Shown: positions 6,976-13,428, numbered from the stretch's first letter. The stretch: DNA of 17,071 bases from Rhodospirillales bacterium (GCA_023266795.1 JAHFPI010000017.1:1-17071); one strand, 5' to 3'. Notes: generated by a model from the sequence alone, not told the origin. Program-made: numbers and translations.

Positions 6976-7299
6976 TAAGGCACTCCTTGGGGGAAAAGAA
7001 GAGAATGACTACTATATGTGGTGTACGTACCCATTATACACCACAAGAAAGTAAACAAATGGTTAATTCTGAATCGTTTGTTAAAATTTTTATTATTTGC
7101 CGAACCTGATGCGCCTGAAACCCATATGCCGCCTTGGTTACAGGGGGTGTATAATTTTTCTACAGAAGCGCTTTGCTGTTAACATAACTGCAAAAAATCG
7201 GTGAATCGGGATGTTTTTGCTGCTTGACTCAAAATCCGTTTTCTGGGAATGTGTTGCATACCTTATGACATATTTTAACCCCGTGAAGGAGATTCTATT
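6976..7299. other. AT-rich divergent intergenic region
   Basis: This 324-bp gap between two divergently transcribed genes is clearly more AT-rich than its neighbours. It holds the ribosome binding site and the -10/operator region of the 200-aa ankyrin gene, and at its right end AAGGAG at 7286-7291, which serves the gene at 7300. A TTGACT at 7224-7229 could be a -35 for that gene, but no good -10 lies at the right distance. I see no convincing coding region or RNA gene in 7045-7280. Confidence 0.5.
7018..7044 (-). promoter_or_regulatory. Operator-like palindrome overlapping the -10 box of the 200-aa ankyrin gene
   Basis: GTGGTGTA (7018-7025) and TACACCAC (7037-7044) are perfect 8-bp inverted arms separated by 11 bases. 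On the - strand a consensus TATAAT (plus 7033-7038) lies partly within the right arm. The predicted start of transcription then falls near the left arm, about 50 bases before the ankyrin ATG. A repressor bound to the arms would cover -10 and the start site. No good -35 is seen at 16-18 bases. Confidence 0.5.
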
Positions 7300-7767
7300 A
7301 TGGACTTCCCGCAACCAGATCCCGAACAAGTACTGCAGGTTATTACCAACCTGAAAGCCGCTTTCCAGACCGCTGCCGATAACAGCACCGGCCCCTCCAA
7401 AGCGAAATTCGCAAGGCTGAGCGCGACCTTCAATTCCGTGGTCGATAAAATGCTCGAAGCGGATCCTTCGGATCCCAAGGCGCTTATCCAGTCGATCGGC
7501 TTTTCATTCATCCAACTGCAGATGGCCATGAAACAGATTCAGGACGCTGCCAAGACAGACCCTGCAGCTGCAAAAACCCTCGCTGAACTGACCGACACCA
7601 TCCGTCAGGAAAGCCAGGGCCTGCTCGGCGGCCTGCTCGGCGGCTTGGGCGGCATCGGCGGTTTTGATCTCCCCGATTTCGGCGGCGGTCAGAAACCGAC
7701 ACCGAAACCTCCGGTTCCGAAAAAAGATCCCCCGAAAAAACCGGGCGATGGCGACTGGAAACTCTAA
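7300..7767 (+). CDS. Unrecognised 155-aa protein with Gly-rich and Pro/Lys-rich tail
   Basis: I do not recognise a family. Residues 1-105 look helical and alanine/glutamine-rich (LQVITNLKAAFQTAAD, FIQLQMAMKQIQDAA, TLAELTDTIRQES). Residues about 107-130 are a glycine-rich hydrophobic run (LLGGLLGGLGGIGGF). The tail (about 131-155) is disordered, with PTPKPPVPKKDPPKKP and a final GDWKL. There is no signal peptide or membrane span, although the glycine run is hydrophobic. AAGGAG at 7286-7291, 8 bases before the ATG, and a strong terminator 24 bases after the stop mark it as a single-gene transcription unit. It lies between two ankyrin genes on the opposite strand. A phasin-like, secreted or structural role cannot be told apart from sequence alone. 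Confidence 0.75.
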   Translation: MDFPQPDPEQVLQVITNLKAAFQTAADNSTGPSKAKFARLSATFNSVVDKMLEADPSDPKALIQSIGFSFIQLQMAMKQIQDAAKTDPAAAKTLAELTDTIRQESQGLLGGLLGGLGGIGGFDLPDFGGGQKPTPKPPVPKKDPPKKPGDGDWKL

Positions 7768-7790
7768 TCGTCGTTCTTTGATACACACAT

Positions 7791-7833
7791 AAAAAAAGCC
7801 CCTTCCTGCTCAAACAGGCGGGGGCTTTTTTTT
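7791..7833. terminator. Bidirectional rho-independent terminator
   Basis: A run of seven A, then GCCCC, then CCTG...CAGG as an inner stem, then GGGGC and a run of eight T. The A and T runs pair to extend the stem and give a U-tract on both strands. It ends the 155-aa gene on the + strand and can also stop - strand transcripts from the ankyrin/small-ORF unit on the right. Confidence 0.9.
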
Positions 7834-7860
7834 AATAGCCAATCGAAGATTATCCAAGCA

Positions 7861-7969
7861 CGTCACCACCCCGCCGAAGGGCGGGGTCTGGCCGCGCGAA
7901 GCGCATCTATGAATACGGCTTCGCCGCGTACCGGATGCCGCCCTTCGGCGGCATGGCGTCGGGGTGGCG
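7861..7969. repeat. Nested imperfect palindrome (~109 bp)
   Basis: Outer arms: CCGCCGAAGGGCGG at 7871-7884 and its perfect reverse complement at 7938-7951. Inner arms: CCGCGCGAAGC at 7892-7902 pairs with GCTTCGCCGCG at 7918-7928 with two mismatches. Flanks CACCACCCC and GGGGTGG extend the pairing. The outer arms are each self-complementary. No coding content is evident; it lies between the terminator and the stop of the 77-aa ORF. Confidence 0.65.
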
Positions 7970-7982
7970 ATTGTGTATGGAT

Positions 7983-8216
7983 CTACCTGCGGTGCAGATG
8001 TTTCTGCAGGCCCAGCGGCCGCAGCTGCGGATTCCTGAGCAGGTCTTTTTCGTTCAGGCGGGCGATGGCCAGCGCTTCCGTCACATCCGCTCCATGGTCT
8101 TTTACGAGCCATTCGATAAGATGCCTGTCGGGTTTTTCCAGCAGCAGTTCCCGGGCCAGTTCCTCGGTGTCGGCGGAAGCGCCGGAGGAAGAAGGAAAGT
8201 CAAGTTTAGCCATCAT
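7983..8216 (-). CDS. Small hypothetical protein, 77 aa
   Basis: I do not recognise a family. The product (MMAKLDFPSSSGASADTEEL...) is soluble, with a helical middle (ELARELLLEKPDRHLIEWLV) and a positively charged end (LGLQKHLHRR). The stretch RHLIEWLVKDHGADVTEALAIA faintly recalls one ankyrin unit, which may be meaningful given the ankyrin neighbours, but it is not enough for a call. AAAGGAG lies just upstream of tandem ATG codons at 8216 and 8213. The first ATG forms an ATGA overlap with the stop of a 49-aa ORF, which favours 8216. It is probably the last gene of a - strand unit that begins with the large ankyrin gene. Confidence 0.6.
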   Translation of the reverse strand: MMAKLDFPSSSGASADTEELARELLLEKPDRHLIEWLVKDHGADVTEALAIARLNEKDLLRNPQLRPLGLQKHLHRR

Positions 8217-8362
8217 CGTCTCCTTTTGCGTCTGTCAGTTTTTGCGGTTTGTTTGGAACGCTTTCTAACCCGCAGGCCTTTCGGCGCGGGGAACGATTGC
8301 ATCACGACCAGCGTGGCAACCGCGAAACTGAAAAGGAGGGAGAAAGTTGGTAAAGTATTCAT
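8213..8362 (-). CDS. Candidate 49-aa membrane-anchored basic small protein
   Basis: A short ORF read from the sequence. It starts MNTLPTFSLLFSFAVATLVV, a hydrophobic N-terminus that could be a membrane anchor or uncleaved signal, followed by a strongly basic tail ending TDRRKRRR. Its TGA overlaps the ATG of the 77-aa ORF as ATGA, a common sign of translational coupling. Against it: no good ribosome binding site precedes the ATG, and the terminal AAAAGGAGACGA codons also serve as the Shine-Dalgarno of the next gene, so part of the basic tail could be a by-product. Composition is similar to the flanks. Function unknown. Confidence 0.4.
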   Translation of the reverse strand: MNTLPTFSLLFSFAVATLVVMQSFPAPKGLRVRKRSKQTAKTDRRKRRR

Positions 8363-8461
8363 TTAAAACAAAATTCCGAGTGAGCCTGTTACAAGGGACG
8401 CGCATACCGCATCCTTTTACTCTACCTAAAATTTATGAAAATTTCGTTAAAGCCCTCAATT

Positions 8462-8527
8462 GTCATACCGGCGAAAGCCGGTATCTGTTTATTACGGCGG
8501 CGAGATACCGGCTTTCGCCGGTATGAC
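8462..8527. repeat. Family B REPIN-like palindromic repeat, copy 1
   Basis: Two perfect 25-bp inverted arms (8462-8486 and 8503-8527) with a 16-base spacer. Each arm is itself a hairpin, ATACCGGC-GAAA-GCCGGTAT. Ends are GTCAT and ATGAC. It lies 26 bases past the stop of the 535-aa ankyrin gene, in the gap 8363-8553; apart from this repeat I see nothing else in that gap. The same arm occurs at 13767 and, degenerate, at 13429. Confidence 0.92.
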
Positions 8528-8553
8528 GGGCGTGTAGATAAATTTGATGAAAC

Positions 8554-10161
8554 CTACGACGGGCCGAGTTTGAACTTATTACCCCGGGACAGCTCTTTCA
8601 GGCGCTGTTGCTTGCCGGCGGTGCTGCGGTTCTCGAGCAGATGCCGATAGCAGGGCGCGGCCTGTTTCTGTTCGTCCGGTCTCAGCGCGGCCCAGACTTT
8701 TTCCACGCCCTGCATGTCGCCGCTCCAGATTTTCGGGGAGAACAAAAGGTCGTACTCCCCGCGTGCGGCAAGTATCGCCGCCGTTGTGGTTTGATGCGCG
8801 GTTTCCTGCAGAAAATCCTCCGCCGTGATGCCGGCCTGCGGCTGGAACAATCCCGCTTTGGCGGCGAGCGTCAGGCCCGTGTCGCCTATTGTATCCCGCG
8901 ACAGCCGGCGCAGGGTGGCGGGGTCCGGCGCTCCGGGAAATTCCGCAGCCAGAATACGGGCGGAAACCTCGGCGGTGCTTTCAACCTGCGCCATCAGCGC
9001 CGCGATAACATCGTCCTGATATACTTTATCCATGCCGCGCAGGGTGACGGCGTGGGCGGCATAAATATCCGCGCCGTATTCCGCCAGCAGGCCGATAAGT
9101 TCGGCTTTTCCCAGCAAGGCGGCGATTTTCAGCGGCGGATCTTTTTGCGTGTTGAGCAGGCCGCCCATCTCCAGCATATCAAGGATTGCGATATTCGGGC
9201 GGGGCGATGCCACCGCCAGCTTCATGACAAAACCGTCATCGGCGGTCAGGTCATCGGGCGTGAGCCGGTCGAGCCAGTTTTGAAAAACCTCGTCCTCGTC
9301 GCATGACAACGGTGCAATCAGGTCGCGGTCGATCCAGCTTTTGAGGAAGGGAAAGCGTTTCAGGGCTTCCGCCTGAATGTCCGGCGCGGCGAAGATTGAC
9401 CGGCTGTAACCATAGACGGCCATCATTTCCGAACCCGGATCAAACCGGTCATAGAGTTCAAAAACCTCTGTAAGGCCGCACCTCACCATCTCTTTGACGA
9501 CAGCGCCGTTCTGCACCCGCAGGTCGGCACCGGCGGCGATCAGCAGGTCATAGAAACTTTCGCGCAGCAGCGGATCCGCCAGTGTCGCCGCCGCCTGCAG
9601 GGGATGGCGGCACTCGCCGTAGGAGGGGCTGAATGTTTTGTTGACGTCGATGCCGTGGCGAATCATTTCCCTGACGGTTTCCATCTCGCCTTCGCAGATG
9701 AGCCGGTAGAACCATTCACCGGAAGCCCGCTGCACATCGGCGCCCGCGTCGAGCAGCGGCTTGACGAAGTGATACTGCTTCCCGATCTGGCAATACGTCA
9801 GCCCCTGTTCCAGCAGTTCTTCCGGATGTTTGTCGAGCAGATGGCGGAAAAGCCCCTCGCTCTGGTGGCGCATGGCGAAGGAAATAAGTTGCAGGGGGGG
9901 CATCGTGTTCAGGGTGGCCCTGAGGTAGTTCACCTCCATCGTGTCCGACATCTTTCCGCCGGTGGCCGCGATCTTGGCTTCCAGCAGCGTGACCAGCAGG
10001 GCTTTCGCCGTTGTTTCCATGTGGCCGTTTTGCAGCGCCTGATACAGCGCTTCTTCTTTCTGCGCGTGCCAGTCGGCGCCCGCCGCCAGCAATCTTTGGA
10101 CGCGGGCGAGGTCGCCCGTGCGGGCGCTGTCGATCAGTTGCTGGTCGCGTTCTGCGGTCAT
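8554..10161 (-). CDS. Large degenerate ankyrin-repeat protein, 535 aa
   Basis: A large protein with scattered ankyrin-type units: about residues 5-35 (QLIDSARTGDLARVQRLLAAGAD), 130-150 (VKPLLDAGADVQ), 155-180 (GEMETVREMIRHGIDVN), 190-225 (HPLQAAATL...YDLLIAAGADLRVQ) and about 335-370 (PPLKIAALLGKAELIGLLAEYGADI). The intervening and C-terminal parts (about 230-330 and 400-535) match nothing I can name. The C-terminus has a further helix-rich unit (TGLTLAAKAGLFQ...EDFLQ...LFSPKIWSGDMQGVEKVWAAL) and a basic tail. There is no signal peptide or enzyme motif. The ATG at 10161 is preceded by CGGAG 7 bases upstream and by a good promoter at 10189-10216. It probably leads a - strand unit with the 49- and 77-aa ORFs. 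Confidence 0.85.
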   Translation of the reverse strand: MTAERDQQLIDSARTGDLARVQRLLAAGADWHAQKEEALYQALQNGHMETTAKALLVTLLEAKIAATGGKMSDTMEVNYLRATLNTMPPLQLISFAMRHQSEGLFRHLLDKHPEELLEQGLTYCQIGKQYHFVKPLLDAGADVQRASGEWFYRLICEGEMETVREMIRHGIDVNKTFSPSYGECRHPLQAAATLADPLLRESFYDLLIAAGADLRVQNGAVVKEMVRCGLTEVFELYDRFDPGSEMMAVYGYSRSIFAAPDIQAEALKRFPFLKSWIDRDLIAPLSCDEDEVFQNWLDRLTPDDLTADDGFVMKLAVASPRPNIAILDMLEMGGLLNTQKDPPLKIAALLGKAELIGLLAEYGADIYAAHAVTLRGMDKVYQDDVIAALMAQVESTAEVSARILAAEFPGAPDPATLRRLSRDTIGDTGLTLAAKAGLFQPQAGITAEDFLQETAHQTTTAAILAARGEYDLLFSPKIWSGDMQGVEKVWAALRPDEQKQAAPCYRHLLENRSTAGKQQRLKELSRGNKFKLGPS

Positions 10162-10188
10162 CTGGGACTCCGGTTACGTAGGTGAAGC

Positions 10189-10216
10189 AGTATACATAAT
10201 GTCTAAAACAAGTCAA
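10189..10216 (-). promoter_or_regulatory. Sigma70-type promoter of the 535-aa ankyrin gene with flanking inverted repeat
   Basis: On the - strand TTGACT (plus 10211-10216), a 16-base spacer and TATACT (plus 10189-10194). The ATG is 27 bases downstream of the -10. AATGTCT (10198-10204) and AGACATT (10231-10237) form an inverted repeat around the -35, and TTATGCATAA (10222-10231) is a 10-bp palindrome just upstream; either could be a regulator site. Confidence 0.65.
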
Positions 10217-10285
10217 GCGCCTTATGCATAAGACATTCTTTTCACAGGCATTTCTCAGCCATTTCCTGCGGACGCCCGATGTGGT

Positions 10286-10291
10286 TATAAT
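10286..10291 (+). promoter_or_regulatory. Possible -10 box for the DUF3126 gene cluster
   Basis: A consensus TATAAT on the + strand 41 bases before the chosen ATG at 10333. The -35 at 17 bases (TTCCTG, 10263-10268) is weak, so this is a tentative call. It would drive the + strand cluster divergently from the ankyrin promoter, about 70 bases away. Confidence 0.35.
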
Positions 10292-10317
10292 GAACGACAA
10301 AGAAGCAATGCATGGCA

Positions 10318-10323
10318 AAGGAG
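10318..10323 (+). promoter_or_regulatory. Ribosome binding site that decides the DUF3126 start
   Basis: AAGGAG lies 9 bases before the ATG at 10333. It falls inside the reading frame if translation began at the upstream ATG (10312), which itself lacks a good ribosome binding site, so the start at 10333 is preferred. Confidence 0.7.
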
Positions 10324-10332
10324 ACCCGAGAC

Positions 10333-10563
10333 ATGAGCAGTACGATCAGCAAACCAGAGATCACCCTGCTGCAAAAATACCTGCAGGAAAAATTTGCCAA
10401 TTCCAAGCTGGCCCTCACGGAAAGAAAAGAAGTGAAGGATTCGGTCGAGGTGACGCTGGCGGGGGAGTTCATCGGCGTCATTTACAAGGACGAGGATGAC
10501 GGCGAGGTGTCCTACGATTTCAACATGGCGATTCTCGCCATCGACCTGCCCGCCGCCGCGTAG
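10333..10563 (+). CDS. DUF3126 family protein
   Basis: A 76-aa protein with the typical shape of the alphaproteobacterial DUF3126 family. It has an N-terminal LLQKYLQEKFANSKLAL helix and strand, a central DSVEVTLAGEFIGVIYKDEDDGEVSY block, and the closing DFNMAILAIDL. Family members are about 65-80 aa, so the length is normal, and the function of the family is unknown. The longer start at 10312 would add only MAKETRD. The stop TAG is followed after 12 bases by the GTG of the next gene in the same frame. It is the first gene of a tight + strand cluster with a beta-propeller protein, tdk and corA. The family call is firm; a link to the neighbours is only positional. Confidence 0.85.
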   Translation: MSSTISKPEITLLQKYLQEKFANSKLALTERKEVKDSVEVTLAGEFIGVIYKDEDDGEVSYDFNMAILAIDLPAAA

Positions 10564-10575
10564 CGGCCGCCGCTT

Positions 10576-11811
10576 GTGAAAATATACGGACAAACCTTCC
10601 GCGAAGTTTTTGCCAAGCTGCCCTGGCAATATAAAATTGTCGTCGCCGTCGGGAGCGTGTTTGTCGTGTTTGTCATGATCGAGGTGCCGGCCATCCTGCT
10701 GGGCCGGAATGCCGGTCCGAAAGCGCCGGTTCCCGGCCCGCTGGAGATTTCGGCAGCGGGCGGGCATCCGTCTGACGCCATGTTTGACCCGTCGCTGGCT
10801 TACGATCCGCAGAATCAAACCGTCTGGCTGGCCTATACTTCCGGAGAAAATGCGGAAAAGGGCGGCAGCCTCGTGCATGTGCGGCTGGCGTCGTCAAGCG
10901 CGGCGGATTTTTGCAAGAGATGGACCGCCACCGCCAACGGCATTGCGGGGAAGAACGACGAGATTCTGGCGCCGGACAGCCAGACCGTCCTGCGCACGGG
11001 GAGCTGGCGCGTGGAGACGCCGACTCTTGTTCATGATCCGGACGACCGTGGCCATGAATGGAAACTATATGCCTATAAATATTTCTGGGCGGATGATCCG
11101 ATGTATACGCTGCAGGTCGCCCAGCACTACGGCATGATCGTCTACAAGTACGCGACCGATCCCGCAAAGGAATGGTCAACGGAGCAATGGCTGTTTTCGC
11201 CGGCGCCGGATTATCCGCCGCCGCCCTACGAGCCGATGGTGCGGCTGCATCTCAACCGCCTCGACCCGTCTCTCGAAAAGGTGGTGGCCTATTCCCGCCC
11301 CAGCGCGGTTTATAAAGACGGCGCGCTGGTCATGACGCTGTCGGCCTTCACCGGCGGCACGACGCCGGACCGCGTTATCATGATCGTTTCCCTCGATCAC
11401 GGCAACAGCTGGCGCTACGTCGGGACGCTGCTGCAAACATCAGATCTGGCCGCCATTCCCTCGGATACCGCCGCACCTTACAGCGTTCTTGCCGGCGCGA
11501 CGCTGATCGAGCAGGCAGGGCAGGTGTATCTGGCCGTCGTTCTGGGAAAAACGATGCAGCGCGGCGAAGCCACGTTCATTTTCGGCTTTGACGATTTCGC
11601 CAAAGGCCTCCTGCAACGCGACCCGAAAACCGGCGCTCCCGCCGTTCTTCATGAGGTGCCGCAGCAGACGCACGGGATGGTCGGCGGCGGTTTTGTCGCC
11701 TATAGCGACGCCTGCCCCCTCGGGATGCTGACGACGGAGCAGGTCAGAGGCGCGTCAAACTTCCGGATTTTAAAAACCTATGTCAACCCTGTAGAAAAAA
11801 TGGAGAAGTAA
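10576..11811 (+). CDS. Membrane-anchored sialidase-like beta-propeller protein
   Basis: A 411-aa protein that starts with GTG, the first start codon after the in-frame TAG of DUF3126; no ribosome binding site is visible, so re-initiation after DUF3126 is plausible. Residues about 20-42 (KIVVAVGSVFVVFVMIEVPAILL) form one membrane anchor. The rest should lie in the periplasm. The soluble part looks like a beta-propeller of the sialidase/glycosidase-43 kind: FDPSLAYDPQNQTVWLAYTS near residue 70, PTLVHDP near 150, RPSAVYKDGALVMTLSAF near 240, and an exact Asp box, SLDHGNSW (272-279). I see no complete sialidase active site (no confident arginine triad), so enzymatic activity is not claimed. It ends 1 base before tdk, indicating co-transcription. 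Confidence 0.7.
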   Translation: MKIYGQTFREVFAKLPWQYKIVVAVGSVFVVFVMIEVPAILLGRNAGPKAPVPGPLEISAAGGHPSDAMFDPSLAYDPQNQTVWLAYTSGENAEKGGSLVHVRLASSSAADFCKRWTATANGIAGKNDEILAPDSQTVLRTGSWRVETPTLVHDPDDRGHEWKLYAYKYFWADDPMYTLQVAQHYGMIVYKYATDPAKEWSTEQWLFSPAPDYPPPPYEPMVRLHLNRLDPSLEKVVAYSRPSAVYKDGALVMTLSAFTGGTTPDRVIMIVSLDHGNSWRYVGTLLQTSDLAAIPSDTAAPYSVLAGATLIEQAGQVYLAVVLGKTMQRGEATFIFGFDDFAKGLLQRDPKTGAPAVLHEVPQQTHGMVGGGFVAYSDACPLGMLTTEQVRGASNFRILKTYVNPVEKMEK

Positions 11812-11812
11812 C

Positions 11813-12427
11813 ATGGCCTCGCTCTATTTCAAATACGCCGCGATGAACTCGGGCAAGTCTACGCAGCTGCTGCAGGCGCATTACAACTATATCGAGCGCG
11901 GGATGAATCCGGTGGCCATGACGGCGCAGCTCGACAACCGCTTCGGCGAAGGCAAGATCACCGCGCGCATCGGCCTCGACCTGCCGGCGCACACCTTCGG
12001 CAAGACGACGGATATTTTTGAATTCATCCGCCTGATGCACGGCGAAAAACCGGTGGCGGCGCTGCTGATCGACGAGGCGCAGTTTTTAAGCGGGGAGCAG
12101 GTTTTTCAATGCGCGCGGATTGTCGACGATCTGGATATTCCCGTTATCGCCTACGGGCTGAAGACGGATTTCCTCGGGGAATTGTTCGCCGGTTCGGCGG
12201 CGCTGCTGCGCCTCGCCGACAACCTTGAGGAGATCAAGACCATCTGCTGGTGCGGCCGGAAAGCCACTCAGACGGCGCGCATCGAGCCGGACGGCACAGT
12301 CGCCCGCGCCGGCGCGCAGATCGCGATTGGCGGCAACAGCCTCTATACCTCCCTCTGCCGCAAGCACTTCATCAGCGGTGAAGCCAAAGCGCTGGCCGCG
12401 CCGGAAAAAATCAGGAGCGTGGCTTAA
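11813..12427 (+). CDS. tdk: Thymidine kinase (type II, TK1-like)
   Basis: A 204-aa enzyme that phosphorylates thymidine with ATP to dTMP in the pyrimidine salvage pathway, acting in the cytoplasm. It aligns by eye along its whole length with E. coli Tdk: MASLYFKYAAMNSGKST with the P-loop (residues 11-17), NYIERGM, DNRFGEGK, LIDEAQFL with the catalytic Glu at 88, DLDIPVIAYGLKTDF (lasso-adjacent region), and the zinc-binding CWCGRK (Cys145, Cys147) paired with CRKHF (Cys182, His185). The length is that of the family. GGAG at 11802-11805, inside the end of the previous gene, precedes the ATG by 7 bases, and the gap to that gene is 1 base. Nothing is missing or disrupted. Confidence 0.97.
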   Translation: MASLYFKYAAMNSGKSTQLLQAHYNYIERGMNPVAMTAQLDNRFGEGKITARIGLDLPAHTFGKTTDIFEFIRLMHGEKPVAALLIDEAQFLSGEQVFQCARIVDDLDIPVIAYGLKTDFLGELFAGSAALLRLADNLEEIKTICWCGRKATQTARIEPDGTVARAGAQIAIGGNSLYTSLCRKHFISGEAKALAAPEKIRSVA

Positions 12428-12439
12428 AAGTATGGCGCA

Positions 12440-13417
12440 ATGCTGACAGTCTATACACCGGACCAGAGAAAACTGAAAAAGGAAGAAGCGCCCGCCGCCC
12501 TTCCCGAAAATCCCGTATGGATCGACCTGCTGAACCCGACCAAGGAAGAAGAGACTTTGGTCGAGCAGACTTTGCAGGTCGGAATGCCGACGCACGAAGA
12601 GATGAAGGAAATCGAAATCTCCAGCCGTCTTTACAAGGAGGGCGAGGCGCTGTTCATGACGGCGACCCTGTTGTCGAACTCGGCTTCGGATTCACCGGAG
12701 GCTTTGCCCGTGACGTTCGTGCTTGCCAACCATTCCCTGGTGACCATCCGCTACAGCGATCCGAAATCATTCCAGCTTTTCTCCGCCAGAGCGCAGCGCA
12801 TCGCCGGCGACTACGGCTCCAAGGAAGCCATGCTCATCAGCCTGCTCGAGGTCATCGTGGACAGGCTTGCCGACGTGCTGGAGAGCATTGCGAACGATGT
12901 TAACACGGTTTCGCAGGAAATTTTTAACCACCAGAAAGACGGCCAGATGGGCGACCCCAAGGATTTTCACGACATCCTGCGCCGGATCGGGCAGAGGGGC
13001 GACCTGAATTCGAAAGCGCGGGAGAGCCTGGTCGGACTCGGGCGGCTGCTGACTTTTCTGGGGCAGAGTTTCGATCCTTCCAAGGTTATCAGCCGCGACC
13101 TGAAAGGGCGGATCAAGACGCTCGCGCAGGACGCCCATTCCCTGACGGATCACGTTTCATTCCTGTCGAATAAAATCAACTTCCTGCTCGATGCCACGCT
13201 CGGCATGATCAGCATCGAACAGAACACCACCATCAAGATCTTTTCCGTCGCCGCCGTCGTCTTCCTGCCGCCGACGCTGGTGGCCTCCGTCTACGGCATG
13301 AACTTCGAGCTGATGCCAGAACTGAAATGGGTCCTCGGCTATCCTTTCGCGCTGGTGATGATGGTCCTGTCTGCCGTCGTCCCTTATCTCTATTTCAAGC
13401 GGCGCGGGTGGTTGTAA
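12440..13417 (+). CDS. corA: CorA family magnesium/divalent cation transporter
   Basis: A 325-aa protein of the CorA family, a homopentameric inner-membrane channel for Mg2+ (and Co2+ or Ni2+ in some members). The large N-terminal cytoplasmic domain starts with MLTVYTPD and VWIDLLNPTKEEE and continues through the long helical section (LLEVIVDRLADVLESIANDV; LLDATLGMISIEQN). Two transmembrane helices follow (about 262-285 and 296-318). Between them is the selectivity signature YGMNFE, with G286-M287-N288, followed by MPE. The positively charged C-terminus (KRRGWL) is typical. The length is normal. Translation starts 12 bases after tdk with only a distant AGGAG, so it probably depends on the upstream cluster. 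It is the last gene of the + strand cluster before the repeat and GIY-YIG region. Confidence 0.95.
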   Translation: MLTVYTPDQRKLKKEEAPAALPENPVWIDLLNPTKEEETLVEQTLQVGMPTHEEMKEIEISSRLYKEGEALFMTATLLSNSASDSPEALPVTFVLANHSLVTIRYSDPKSFQLFSARAQRIAGDYGSKEAMLISLLEVIVDRLADVLESIANDVNTVSQEIFNHQKDGQMGDPKDFHDILRRIGQRGDLNSKARESLVGLGRLLTFLGQSFDPSKVISRDLKGRIKTLAQDAHSLTDHVSFLSNKINFLLDATLGMISIEQNTTIKIFSVAAVVFLPPTLVASVYGMNFELMPELKWVLGYPFALVMMVLSAVVPYLYFKRRGWL

Positions 13418-13428
13418 GGGAATGAAAC

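Noticed and set aside
7461..7475. Palindrome GGATCCTTCGGATCC inside the 155-aa gene
   Set aside because: It is short, within coding sequence and explained by the codons for ADPSDPK; no sign that it is a regulatory site.
8435..8650. Plus-strand ORF (71 aa) with IPAKAGI and DTGFRRYDG segments
   Set aside because: These peptides are the well-known spurious translation of REP-like palindromes (here family B, 8462-8527), not a protein family. The ORF also runs antisense into the ankyrin gene.
8608..9306. Plus-strand ORF (232 aa) opposite the large ankyrin gene
   Set aside because: It is antisense to a gene with clear ankyrin repeats, promoter and RBS; no recognisable domain.
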